This document shows, in pieces, positions 23,701-35,700 of a DNA stretch of 64,000 nucleotides. The position numbers were made by a program, and so were the translations under genes. The DNA is from Paguma larvata (taxonomy: Eukaryota; Chordata; Mammalia; Carnivora; Viverridae). The stretch spans positions 97,171,119 to 97,235,118 of the forward strand of contig CM057834.1 in assembly GCA_030068075.1 (NCBI GenBank), written 5' to 3'. The notes under the pieces are model-generated. The model was not told the origin of the DNA. It ran no database searches and worked only from the letters and a program-made list of their open reading frames with translations. How positions within the stretch are numbered: the stretch's first letter is position 1; each line of letters starts with the position of its first letter.

Positions 23701-26700
23701 TGATTATTTTTTAAGAAATCAGGACAAAATGTTTCTTTTGTCTTACGAAGCAGGGGATGCTCGCCAAGGGTGAGCCCAGGTCTCTCCAGAGCCCTTCTCT
23801 GCAGAACGGGAAACAGCGCACCAGCCCCAAGCCTAGAGAGCCAGAGAGTGAGAGGTCAGGGAGGGGGCTGGAATGGGGGAGCGCGGAGATGGGAGCGCCC
23901 CGGACGGTGGCCTGGAAGGGCTTGGGCGGCAGCGTCTCCTGTTAGAGTGTAGTGTCCACGAGCTGCGTGGGCTTGGTGGTGAGTCACGGCCATGGCAGTC
24001 CCCGTGGCCGGCCGGGGCCCTGAAGGTCAGGTGAGACCAGGAAAGTGAGGGCAGGCTCAGCCCAGCCCCGGCCTGGATTCTGGCGGAACAGCTGGAAGCC
24101 AGAGTCCTGCCCGGCCAGGCCGGAGGGCCTGTAGAAGAACTGTGGCCGTGAGATTTGGGGTGTGAAGTTCAAGGGCCACGAAGACAGCACAGGCGCGTCG
24201 GCTGCTGGATTTCCTCATTCACGGTCACGCAGTCGTCTGTCTGTCCTCGCAAGGGAGGGTCTGTGTCCTCTAGACTTGCGAGCTGTTCGAGGCTTTCTCT
24301 CTCCCCCTCTTCCTTGGAGCGGGACTGGGAGGAGCAACAAAAGCATTTTGCTTGCCTGATTGCCGACTGTTGGGTCAACCCCACTGAAAAGCGGGTACCT
24401 CATTCGTTGTCAGCCTTACTATTTATTTTATGAGTAAACTTTTTTATATGCCGTAGTGATAGGCTCTCAGGGCCTTGCACACCCAAGATGAAGTTTGCTT
24501 ATTAACCTCCGGCAGTTCCCTAATGTGGTGAATTTAGGGCTGGCCGGGCTTCCCAGCCTGGAGCTGACCTCTTCTTAGGCCTGGCTGAGGGCCACGGACT
24601 GCCGGCTCCTCTGGGACGCTGTAACAAAGGATTACAAACCAGCTCACCCAGCAAGTGAATTCTCTCGCGGTGCTGGAGGTGACGGGACCCGAACCAGGGT
24701 GTGGGCAGGGCCGTGCCCCCTCTGAGGGTTCCGGGGAGGATCCTCCTCCTCTCTCGAAGCTTCTGGTGGTTCCAGGCCTTCCTTGGCTTGTGGCTGCATC
24801 ACTTCTGTCTCTGCCTCCGTTGTCACCTGGCCTTCTCCCCGTGTGACTGTGTCTCCTTTTTATGAGGACGTCGGTCATACTGAGTTAAGGGCCCGCCCTA
24901 CTCCAGTATGACCTCAGCTTAGCCACATCTGCAAGGACCCTGTTTCCAAATAGGGCCGTGTTCACGGGGGCCCGGGGTAAGGGCGGCAGCCCCCCTCTTT
25001 GTGCACACAGTCCAAACCCCGTCACTGTCTCTTGAGCAGGTTCCCGTCACCCCTTCACCTGCCCCCACGGGCCAGCCCCCCTCCTCGCCTTCCCTGCTCC
25101 CCACTTGCCGGTGTACCCCTGGCGTTGCCGGGCGGGAACCACCAGCTCCCCTGAGGTTGTGCCCACAGGTGTCCGTGGCCTTCCAGGACCTGGCGGTGCG
25201 CTTCTCGCAGGACGAGTGGCAGCTGCTGGGGGAGGGGCAGAGGGCGCTGTACCGGGACGTGATGCGGGAGAACTACGAGACGCTGCTGTCCCTGGGTAAG
25301 GAGCCCGCCCGCCCAGCGGGCCAGCACCCGGCAGGTCCTGAGTCGCCCTGGGCCTGCCGGGCCTTAGTCTTACCTCCTAAATGAACGCCGTCGGAGGTGG
25401 TGTTCCAGGAGCCTCAGGCCGAGCTGGGGGCCTCACTCATCTTTGGTGCCATCGTTGTTTTGCTCACCTGCACCGGGGTTCTGGGTGGGATTCGGCCGGG
25501 GCCCTCCGGAACGGACCGAACACCAAGCAGGCTGGTCTCTGAGCACCTGACGGCCCTGCAGTTTTTGGGGTTTGGGTGGTCACAGATACACGATTGCGTG
25601 TCATTGGGTGGAGGCCAGCTTCCATTCCCAGGGGGCTGTCCCTCCCTCTTTTCTTCCCCAGGGACAGCCGAGCTGCTCCCCCTCTCTGCCTTCCTGTCTC
25701 CTACGGAGCCTGGCAGAGCCACGGAAGGCAGGAGCTACGCTGGTGAGGGGCAGGGGCCCCCCAGGGGAGGAGGCCCCCTGGGTGAGTAATCCTGGCAGGT
25801 GAGGGGCAGGCCCCCTGGCCCCAGGGGGACTCACTCTTGTCCCTTCCACTGTGTGGTCCTCAGCCCCTGGCTCTACCCCTCTGGGACCACTGTGACCTCA
25901 ACCCTTGCCTAACCCTACACCCAAACCCATCTGCGACCTTTCACCCTTTGCACCCCTGGGCCGGGAACCTGGCACACAGTTACCCATTGTATGCAGTGCT
26001 AGAGATGGGGTCACCCTTGGAGACCTACTCAAGCCCCTTCCCACCACCAACCACGCAGAGCCAGCCTGCAGCTTCCAAGGGTGCGGCCACAGGGCTGTCT
26101 GACACTGCACACCTCAGATGGTGGCCCGCGGGCCCAGCCTGGGTGAGGCCGGGAGGTTACAGGTGCCAGGAAGGGCAGACCACCTGGCTAGCAGGAGGCG
26201 GGCAGCCCCCCTTGACTCCCCTTGGTGAAGTACGAGGTACTGAGCGACAGTACCTAGAGTCCCCAGCCCCAAGTCCTGGCTGTGCCCAGGAGGATCCTTT
26301 TATTTCTGGGACATCAGTCTCTCCTGTGCTGCGGCTCATGTGGTAGGAGGGCAGCATAAGACGTGGTTTGAGGTCGTACACAGAAGCGGGAGCGCGGAGC
26401 TGGCGGAGGGTGTGGGGGTTCACTGTGGCCTCTCCGGCAGGAGGAGCGCCCCCGCACAGCCTGCACCTCACTGCCCTGGTGCAGCTGGTGAAGGAGATTC
26501 CGGAGTTCCTGTTCGGGGAGGCCAGCCCCGAGAGCGAGAGCGGGGGAGTCGGCCCGGACGGGGAGCGGGCGAGCCCCGGGGGTAAGTCGGACAGCGGCCT
26601 CCGCATTCCACTGGGTGAAGTTCAAGCTGCATGCCGTGTGCCTGCCCCGCCCTTGCCAGACCCTAGCTGGAGTCGCCCGGCTCACGCGCCGCGGGAGCAT

Positions 26701-29700
26701 GCCTGGCGCAGCTGGGTGCTTGGTGAGACAGTGGCTCCTGACTTTTCTCGTGGTGGTTTCTGCGTGGCTTCGGCCACGCCCTCCTGGCCCTGTCGCATCG
26801 TGCCCTGCGTGGCAGGTGAAGCCGGTCCCTGTTCTGTGGATGAGGACGAGGAAGCCTCGCAGACTGGGCTCGGTACCCCAGCCTGTGCTCCTCCCACTTC
26901 ACCAGACTCTTGCTCCCCGCCCTGCTGTCAGCTCCGACTGCCCCTTCTCTAGAAGTCTGTCCCCACCAGTCCTGGCCTTTGAGCCTGCTCAGTGGATGGT
27001 AAATGAAACAGGAAATTGCGGGGGGAGGATCTTATGGGAACAAGACTGTGGCCGTGAATCTATAGTTCAGAGCCCAGGAATGACAACTCAGAGGACACTG
27101 ACATCCGGGTCATTGTTAACGGAACATGGCAAGGAAGGGCCCAGATGGGACAAAGTCGGGGCATTTTACCCGCTGCGGGGCTTCAATGCTAGCTTCCAGT
27201 GTCCTCTCCTGCCTCCCCAGCAGCAGCTGCGACCGTGGAGACTTGCCCTCTCCGAGGCCTGCTCAGCTGCCTTCCAGACACGTCTGCCGGCTGGCCCAGC
27301 CTGGCCACCACGCCTAGCAGCAGCTCCTCGTCCAGCAGCCTGCCTGGAACCGGGGGACAGGCCAGCCCCCTCCCCACCAGTGAGTGTGACCCAGCAGGGG
27401 CAGGGCCGTGACCCTGGTGTCAGGGAGACTGGACTCTGTGCCCTCTTTGTTAGCTCTAGGACTCGGTTTCCCTTGTTGTTGAAGGGGGCAGGCTCCCCAG
27501 AGAACAGGACGAGGACCCCTCTCTGTAGACCAAAGAGCAAGCGTGATGCTCGGTCCGACCAGCTCTGTCCCCGCCCCACCTCTGTCCCTGCCCCCCTTGC
27601 GGAGGCTGTGTGCTCCTGCCCGGCCGGCTGAGGGCAGCGTCTCACGCGCAGGCTGTGCGCCCCTGAGCTGAGTCTCAGGCCTTCCCCCTAAGAGCAGAGG
27701 AGGAGTGAGGGCAGCCACTAGAATTTCTCCGGCGTCCCATTGTATTTTTAGAAATTCTTGCAAATTTTGCCTCTGTTGGAATATCTGTTTCTTATTTCAA
27801 ATATTTTAAGTGCAGATGGACTGAAATGGACACTCTTGAAAAGCAGACCCCAATTAGCCTGTGATCGCAGGTGTCACCGGGCAGGTTCGCTCTGGGGTCC
27901 ACGTGCTCAGACTTGAGCGTGAGTGCAAGCTGGGGCTGCTGGAGCGACTTACTGAGCCAGAGTCAGAGGCTGGCATTGGGGTGGTTCCGGGTTATTTGGG
28001 GCAAGCCGTGGTGGTGCTCACAGTGACACCGGAAGGAAACAGGGACAGACCCCTAGGACAAGCCTGCAGAGCTGGCCCTGCCACAAATCCAAGTTTCCAG
28101 TACTTGGCTGTCCCCCAGGGATTCGAGGGGCTGAGAGGTCTGTCCTTTGTGGGGACCCATCTGGGGCGGTTCCTCAGGGTCAGGAGCCAGGGCTAGAAAG
28201 GGCTTTCTGTCTCTCCTGTAACAGAAACTGCTGACAAACCAAGACCTACAAAGAAAGAAGGCCCAGAAGCCCCAAGCGGGGAGCCCAGCCCTCCCACCCG
28301 TAGCCCCAGCAGGAAGAAGGGCCACAGCAAACAGGAGAGAGGGACCACGGGGACAGGTGAGAGGCTGGCTTTGCCCCGGAGCCGAGCAGGGAAGGGAAAT
28401 GGAGGCACGTTTGGCTCACAGAAGCGTGTCAGGCGGCTCTCTCCTCTCAGCCCCCTGGCCACCCCGTGCAGCTGGCGTTGTCCCTGTTCACACAGGTGGG
28501 ATCTCAGACCTTCGGAAGGTCCCAGAGCCGCCACCATCGGGGCTTCCCTGACCTTGGCTGGTCTTGCAGGTGCCGTGGGAGCCTCTCCTGGGAACAGCCC
28601 CTTGCAAGGCCTGATCAACTGTCTGAAGGAGATCCTCGTGCCTGGGCCCCAGCGCCCCGAGCTGTCCCCACGCTTGCTGCCTCCTGTCCCCGGCCGGGAC
28701 ACCGCTCAGCTAACCAGAGCAGAGCTGGGGCCTGGGAGCCCGCCCTGGGGAGGTGAGTCCCCTGGGGACCTGTCTCCCCGGGCCGAGGTTTCCGAAGCCC
28801 CTGCGTCGCCTTTCTGTAGCGATTTCTCAGTAAATGTAGGGTCTTCCCAAAGGATCGTTCCCAACGTGGCTGCTCTGCTCTCATCCGTGCCCTCTCTCTG
28901 GGGCCGGGCGGTTTTCTTAGGAGACTGGCCTTTGGTCAGCTCGTAGAAGGAAAGTCAAAAACAGACTTTTTCCTGATCCTTTCGTGTTTTATACTCGTCC
29001 TGATATGGGACCTTTGAGGAGAGGCCACTGACTGTCACTTCAGGTTGACACTAAGTGGGTGTTTAGAGGGGCTTGGGGGATGGGCCGGCGTGGTGGGGGC
29101 GAGAGCACCGTCCCGGAGTCTGACGCCTGTTGGCTGTGAAGACTGTGACAGGCTCCTGAAGCCTTTGAGCCCTGGCTTCCCCGTCTGTAAAAGGGGATAG
29201 TTGTTCCCACCTTCAAGGGCTGTCGTGGGCTCGGGTACAGTGACAGACTCGTGTTTGCTCGTGAGAAGCTTGGTCCTGAGATACAAGCTCTGCCCGGGGC
29301 CCAGGGAGCCACCGTGCAGGTCGCAGCCCGTCAGCTCGCTTCCTTGCGCTGGTGCCTGCGGGGACGCCCCGTGCCCTGCCTTCGTGCTGCTCCTGTGCGT
29401 CTTCCCTCCTCCCAGCGGCGGCTCCCAGCAGGTGTGAAGAGCGGCATTTTTAAACCGAGCAGCAGGAAGACAGCGGCCTGTTCAGATCTGAACGATTTGC
29501 AAAAAGCCCCACGCTTCCAGATTTCTGGCCCTGAACCCTTTTAACCGCTTACCTGGATCGGCTACTTTCTGTGGTGTGTCGGGACCGGGCTCAGGGTGAA
29601 GGTTCTGTTCCCCTTTCCTGCAGTGAAGACAGAGGCAGCTTCCAGGGCCAGTCCCCTCCAGGGTCTGCTGAGCTGCCTGAAGGAGACCCCCGAGACCCTG

Positions 29701-32700
29701 CACAGGCGCCCCAGCCCCTCAGGTGCGCGGGGGGACCCGGCGGCCTGCCAGAGGAGTTCTGGAGGTAACGGCCACTGGCCGGGCAGGGAGGGCCCCAGGA
29801 CGCCATCCATTTCCTCTCCCCACCCCGAGCAGAGCCCCACGACCAGGCCCTCAGGCCCTCGCCTCCGCATGTAGGTTGGGGTCCCCACGTGTTGGGGACT
29901 GTCCCTGTAAATGGAGCTCGGGCGTGTCGGAGGCGCTTCATCAGGCCATGATCACCATCCAGCTTGGCTGTTGGAGCGGGGCTGAAAGTTCCAGAAGGGA
30001 GGAAGGGAGCGTAGGGCGGGGGGAGGAGGCCGAGAACAGAAGATACGGCTCTGGCCCAGCGGACACTTGGGGCATGATTTTGAATTGGTAGCTCTCCTCC
30101 TGTTCACGCAGGCTGGAGTAGCATTTCCAGGCACTGCAGCTCGCTGGGCCTCCGTAGCCCCTCAGGCTGTTGAGAAAGTCTGGAGACAGGCTTGCTGGCC
30201 TCGGAGCAAAGACCCTGACGTGGCACCGCTGGAGGAGGCCGATGTGGCCTCCCTCAGTGGGAACCTCCGGAGGCGCCCCAGCGGGTCGGGGGGCAGCGAC
30301 CGCCTTGGAGCCAGAGACTGCTGTAGAGGCCAGGGTCTTTGGGAGCCCTGTCCCAACCCTACGAAGGCCTCACGGGGGCTTCCCACAGGGCCCAGACCCC
30401 TCCAGACCCCTCCTCCCGGCCCCGGTCCAGGAGCGGGCGGCGTGCTCTCTGTGGTGAAGAAGGAGGACGGCTGGGCCCAGAGCCCCCCAGTGCCCGCATC
30501 CTGTCAGCTCAGCAGGTGGACCCAGGGGAGCGCCGCCGGCAGCCAGGGGAGCGGTGAAGAGACCAGAGGGGTCCAGGGGCCCAGCTGGGGGCCCAGAGCT
30601 CAAGGTGAGTGAGGCCCGGGGGCATCTGCTCGAGTCCTCCCCAGGATGGGGGATTCTCGGCCCCACCAGCAAGGTTCTGCCCTCCCGCGGGGGAAGGAGC
30701 AGGTCCCGCCCACGGGGAGCAAACGGCAGCAGCCCACAGGGGGAGGACCACGCCGTCCTTCTCTGGCAGTGACTCCCCTCTCTTAACCCACATCCTTCTC
30801 CATCCGGGCGCTCACCCAGGAGCCGTCCGTTGTAAGGACTTTGGTTTCGCAGAGATGCCCTGCCTGTCAGGAAGCTGGCCCCTGTGTACATGCAGGTCTC
30901 TTCACCCCACCCCTGGGCCTGGGGTACGGATCATGTCCTTCCCCTGTAGGAACAGAGAGCAAATCAGAGTCCCCCACGGCAGGCCTCCATGCCTGGTGCA
31001 GGACTTGTCACCCCTGCACAGGGCAGGTTGGGGCAGCCACCCTAGGGCCGGGCCAGGGGAATGCGCCCGAGATGGTGATAGGGCCGTCTCCCCTGTCCCA
31101 GCCGGCAGCGCCTCGAGCTCGCCCCTGGAAGCCCTGGAGGCCTGTCTGAAGGGCATTCCCCTGAGCGGGTCGTTACCTCCCCAGCCGCCGGCCGCCTCTG
31201 GCTTCCGGAGCCCTCAGCCGGGAGATCCCGGGCCTCAGAGGCCCGAGCTGCAGCCCCGAAGATCACACAGTGAAGGTAGACGGGGCCCTGGGCTCAGGGT
31301 GGGGTTTGTCCCTGCGCATGGCACAGGGGGACGCTGAGGACGTCGTTAGGTCCCCTACTCTTCACCCTGGGCCATGAGGTGCACGCCCTTCTCTAGCCCC
31401 CTTGCTCCTCCCCGCCTCCAAGCAGTTCCGGAAGGCGGTGGAAACCAGTTCAGCTCTTCCTGCACGACGCCTCCCCTGGGAGCCCCGGCTTCCTTTCTAG
31501 CCCAGGAGCCCACTGTTGAGTTCCTGGGGGTTTTATACCCAGAGCCATGAGCCCCCAGCCTACGGGGAGACCCTTGTGGGAGATCCTTTGGGGTAGGTCT
31601 CCTGGTGCCCACCCAGGGCCTGGGGGACCCTCGTCCAGTGGCTTTCTCCTGATGTCAGCTGTGCTGTTTCCTGCAGAGGTGGCCATGGGGCCTCTCCTGG
31701 CGCTGAGTCTGCAGGGCTATGCGGAAGGCAGCCCTGCCCTCCCCTCAGGTCCCCACAGCACCCCTACCAGCTTCTCCTCATCCAGCAGCACCGATGGGGA
31801 CCTGGACTTCCAGAGCCCAGGGGGCAGCCAGGGGCGTCAGCCTGGAAAAGGTGAGCCGGCAGGCCCTCGGCCGGGAGTCAGTCCCGGGAAAGCACGAGAT
31901 GTCCCCCAGCCCACTTCGTGTCCGCCCCAGCCAAGACCGGCCGCCCCGCCCAGTGTCTGGAGCAGAGCTGGGGATGTTGAGGCAGGAGCAAACATAGAAC
32001 TTACTGCAGGGGGGAGGGCGGGGGAAGAAGAGGGGGGTGGGGAGGGAAGTATCCATTTTAACAAGGAGGCTCAGAAGGAGCAGGTCAACATCTAAGATCT
32101 CTTAAAATATAGAAAAGGGTCATTCGGTGTCAAATTCTCCCTTATCCCAGCCACGAAGAAACGCCTGTAATATCAAACTGACCTCTGATTTAGGGAAAAA
32201 GGTTCTGAGGTTCAGGTTCACGTAGAACCACCTTCAGCAGGATCTGTGGTGACCGGCGTCTCTCCTACGTCCCCCCGCAGGGAGGGAGGCATCCACGGTG
32301 AGCTGTCACACCGCTTTGGAAGCTCGCAGGACTCCATGGGGTCCCCTCTTCACCTTTTCCCCACTCGAATAGTCCCATCGCTGCCCTGTCCGCAGACACT
32401 CGGTACCCCGTTGCTCACCTCACGTGTTGTCTGTGGAAAGCCCGGACCTGCCCCAGGACTCTGTGCCAGGCTAGCCGGGGCCCACAGAGCACCACTGGGG
32501 CCTCCGGTGCCAGGATTCCTGCATCCTGCCGCTGGCGTGGGGGCTTTTTCCTCCCCAAATGCAACCAACTTCCTGTTTTAAGTTTTAGTTTAATAGGTAA
32601 TCACAGGGTTTTGTTCAAAAGCTAAAACGGGGTGTGTAGGAGGGATGAGGTCTCCCTGCCCCCCGCCCTGCTGGGTCCCCACTGCTGTGAGTTCTTGCCT

Positions 32701-35700
32701 TCCAGGGGCGTCCTCTGCATGGCCAAGCTGCTTGTGCCCTCACGCGGGTGTTGGCCCGCTCTACACAGCTCCCCCACCCCGCTTTTTACCATTTGCCTTT
32801 GGCACCTTCCTGAACTTTCTCTGCATGTTTCTTGGACACTCGCAGCGCTCCGTTCCTCTGAACCACTGCACGGTGTCCGTCACAGGGCTTAGCGCATTGC
32901 TCATTTGGGCGGCCTCTCCTGGTGCCCCTTGTTGTCTAAGAAACCCCAACTGCAGGAGAGGCCGTGCTGCTTTCTAGAAGCTCCCAGCCCAGCTTTGCAG
33001 CTCCCTTTTGTTGCTCTGGAACTCAGGAGAACCACATTCGGGGCTGCCGTAGTTGAACTTGGCCATTCCAGCACCACACGGCAGCCCAAAGCTCTAATAC
33101 CCTCTCTTTCTTTGTGCCCGGCCTGGCCCCACGTCTGCGAACACGTTCAAGAAACAGCGTGGCCATGATGTCAGTTCCCGTAGGAAGGGACTTTCCTTTT
33201 CTGGGCTTTTGGTCCATCCGCTTCCTGCTGCTCGCACAGCTCTGGCACCTGAAATGTGATATTCGCAACGTATTTGGTTTTTTCCCAAGTTGCGACTGCA
33301 CTGATGCTGGCTTTCTCAGCCTGCTGTGTCACGTCCAGAGGCGAGGGTGTGCGTTTTCCTCTGAGTAGTGGGGGGAGCCTCACGGCGTTCGGTCCTCGGA
33401 GCTGTCCGTGGGCGAGGCAGGTGGTGGCATCATTCACAAGCGTGGAGCAGGGTGTCGTGAGGGAGCCTGTGTCTGTGGGTCATCTCCTAGCTCAGACAGC
33501 GTGGCCTCTGCCAGGGCCAGCCCGAGCAGGCCAGCCCAGAGCCGGGACCAACACGTGTTTGGGTCCAGGTGCCTGGCATGACAGGTCCAGCACTCTGTGC
33601 CGCCTCCCGGGGCCCCAGCTGCCCCGCACACAAGGGCATAGGCCAGGCTCCCCGGGTTCACAGAGACTGAGCTCTGGCCATCCAGGATTGCAAATGTTGG
33701 GTTTTCGCAGGAAGCCCAGTGGGAAGCTCCCCGCTCCAGGGCCTGGAGAACTGTCTCCGAGAGATACCTGTGCCCAGGCCACACTCAGCCTCGTCCTGGT
33801 CCTCGGTGGGGGACAGGGGGCCACAGAGAGCAGAGCCCAAGAACTGGACGGCAGACCAAGGAGGTAAAACATGGCCGCCCCGGTGTCTGAGAGCGGGGCA
33901 AGGCGGCTCCCACACTGCCAGCCCCGGCCCTGCCTCCCCGCGCGGCGGGCAGGCCCACAGCCAGCCCCACCACGTGCTGCTCCGGGTCCAGGCCTAGTCT
34001 CCCCATCCTGGCCGTGTCGGCTCCGCACGCCTCGGTGTCCAGCACAGTTGCTGAGCTGTGGGGCCCTCAGGAGCCCAGGTGGCTGGTCTGGGGACGAAGA
34101 GGTCCTGGCAGATTTGGGCAGCTCCCGGGAACAGCTGTAGGCCTGGTGCGTGTCCCACACCTGGAGCTCGTGCGCCTGCGAAGCCAACAGTGGCAGAAGC
34201 TCTTCTCTGCCCAGGAGCTTCCTCGCCTCAACGCCCCACGGGGCTGACAGGCCTTTTGGCTTCTCATTGAAACAGGACTGAGGGGTGAGGCCTGTGAGCC
34301 GGCCCATCTGGGACAGAGTCAGGGGGAGACACCCACCGGGAGCTTCCGGCTGGCCGGCCCTCAGGCGCTGAGCTCTGGCAGTGTCCCCGTCTGCTACCAG
34401 CGAGGCCTCAAAGACCACGGGGCCACCAGGCCGGGACTGTGGAGGTGGCCCCAGGATGGTGAGCTGACACCTCCCCCTGTGTTCGGTGGCACCTCTTCCC
34501 TCCAGATGAAATCCTCCCTGAGGGCTTAGATTCCCTCTCCCCTGTTCCTTCCATCTCCCGCCCATCGCCCTGGCCGCACGCTCCACCCCGCAAACTGTGC
34601 TCGAGCGCGGCTGGGCCTCCCCCAGAGGCTGCTGGCTGGAGCGTGCGAGGTGTGCTGAGAGAAGACCGGGTCGCTGAAGGGAAGGCGGGAGAGTGGTTTT
34701 CACGCAGCCATTGGGTTTCTCTGGGAGAGGACTGGTCATTTCTTTTATTGTAGCGGTTGCCCGGGGCCAAGGGCGGAGGGGGTCTCCGCACTTACCGCAG
34801 TGTTCCCTCCAAGCCGGGCCAGAGTGGGCTGGCAGGGTCAGACTTGTTCGGCTCAACGGGGTATTTCTAACTATTCCCAGCAGAAAAGAATCGGCTTTGG
34901 GGGGCTTCCCGTGGACATAACTGAGTCTCTGCCCTGGACCGCTGGTCCTGAGTGGGGTGCAGGTGGGAGGGACAGGCTGGCTGGAACCAGGGACCTGAGA
35001 CTTTAGGAAGGCTCCCGCTGGCTTTCTAGAGCAGCCCGGACAGGCTCGGCCTCGATTCTCTCCACCTTCCAGCACGCGCGGGAGCCGCTCAGGGTCTACC
35101 AGAGCTTGCGGGGGGCGGGGGGAGGGTGGCTGTCGGCCGAGCTGGCGGGGGACCGGCGCTGCGTGCCTGTTCGCTAAGGCGGAGGGGCCTCCTGAACGTT
35201 CTTCTGCTGTCATTGCCCAGGGGTGGCCGCGAAGCCCTCCCCGCTCCACTGCCTGGAGAACTCCCTGAAGGGGATCTTGCCCGGGAGGCCCTTGCGTTTC
35301 GCCTGCTTGGCAGGCCCCGGCCCCGGCCCCGGCCCCAGCCCCAGCTCCGGCTCCAGCTCCAGCTCCAGCGTCAGCAGCTCGGAGGGAGAAGAGCTCTGGC
35401 AGCTGCTCCCGCAGGGTGAGCGTGTGGGGGCGAGAAGAGGCCAGGGAGCCAGGCCCCCGGGGTGCAGCCTCCACCCTGACACCAGCTTTGGTTGTGTTGC
35501 CAGAGAGCGACCGCCTTCCGAGCTGCAGGGGTCCCGGCCCCCTGTCCCCACGCCCTGGCGGTGCCCCTGCTGGCAGCAGCCCCGGCGAAGGCCCACGGAG
35601 AGCAGAGCCCGGGGCCCCTTGCGGCCTCCATGCAGGTGAGCCCGGGGTCTCCTGAGAGGGGCCTGGATCCCCACATTGCCTGACTCTTGCCAGAAAGTTC

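Larger units (their letters stand above)
17732..25168 (+). other. KRBA1: KRBA1 intron 1
   Basis: A 7.4-kb intron between GTAAGA and CCCACAG. It holds a MIR (19500-19760), a MER5-like fragment (20070-20175), a small 18-bp tandem duplication (20340-20386), two SINEs (21768, 22682) and an MLT1-like LTR (24590-24975). The rest is GC-rich with no supported exon. Confidence 0.7.

Noticed and set aside
26615..27631. 338-codon plus-strand open frame
   Set aside because: It runs through intron 4, exon 5 and intron 5 of KRBA1 in a different frame from exon 5. The GC-rich composition explains it.
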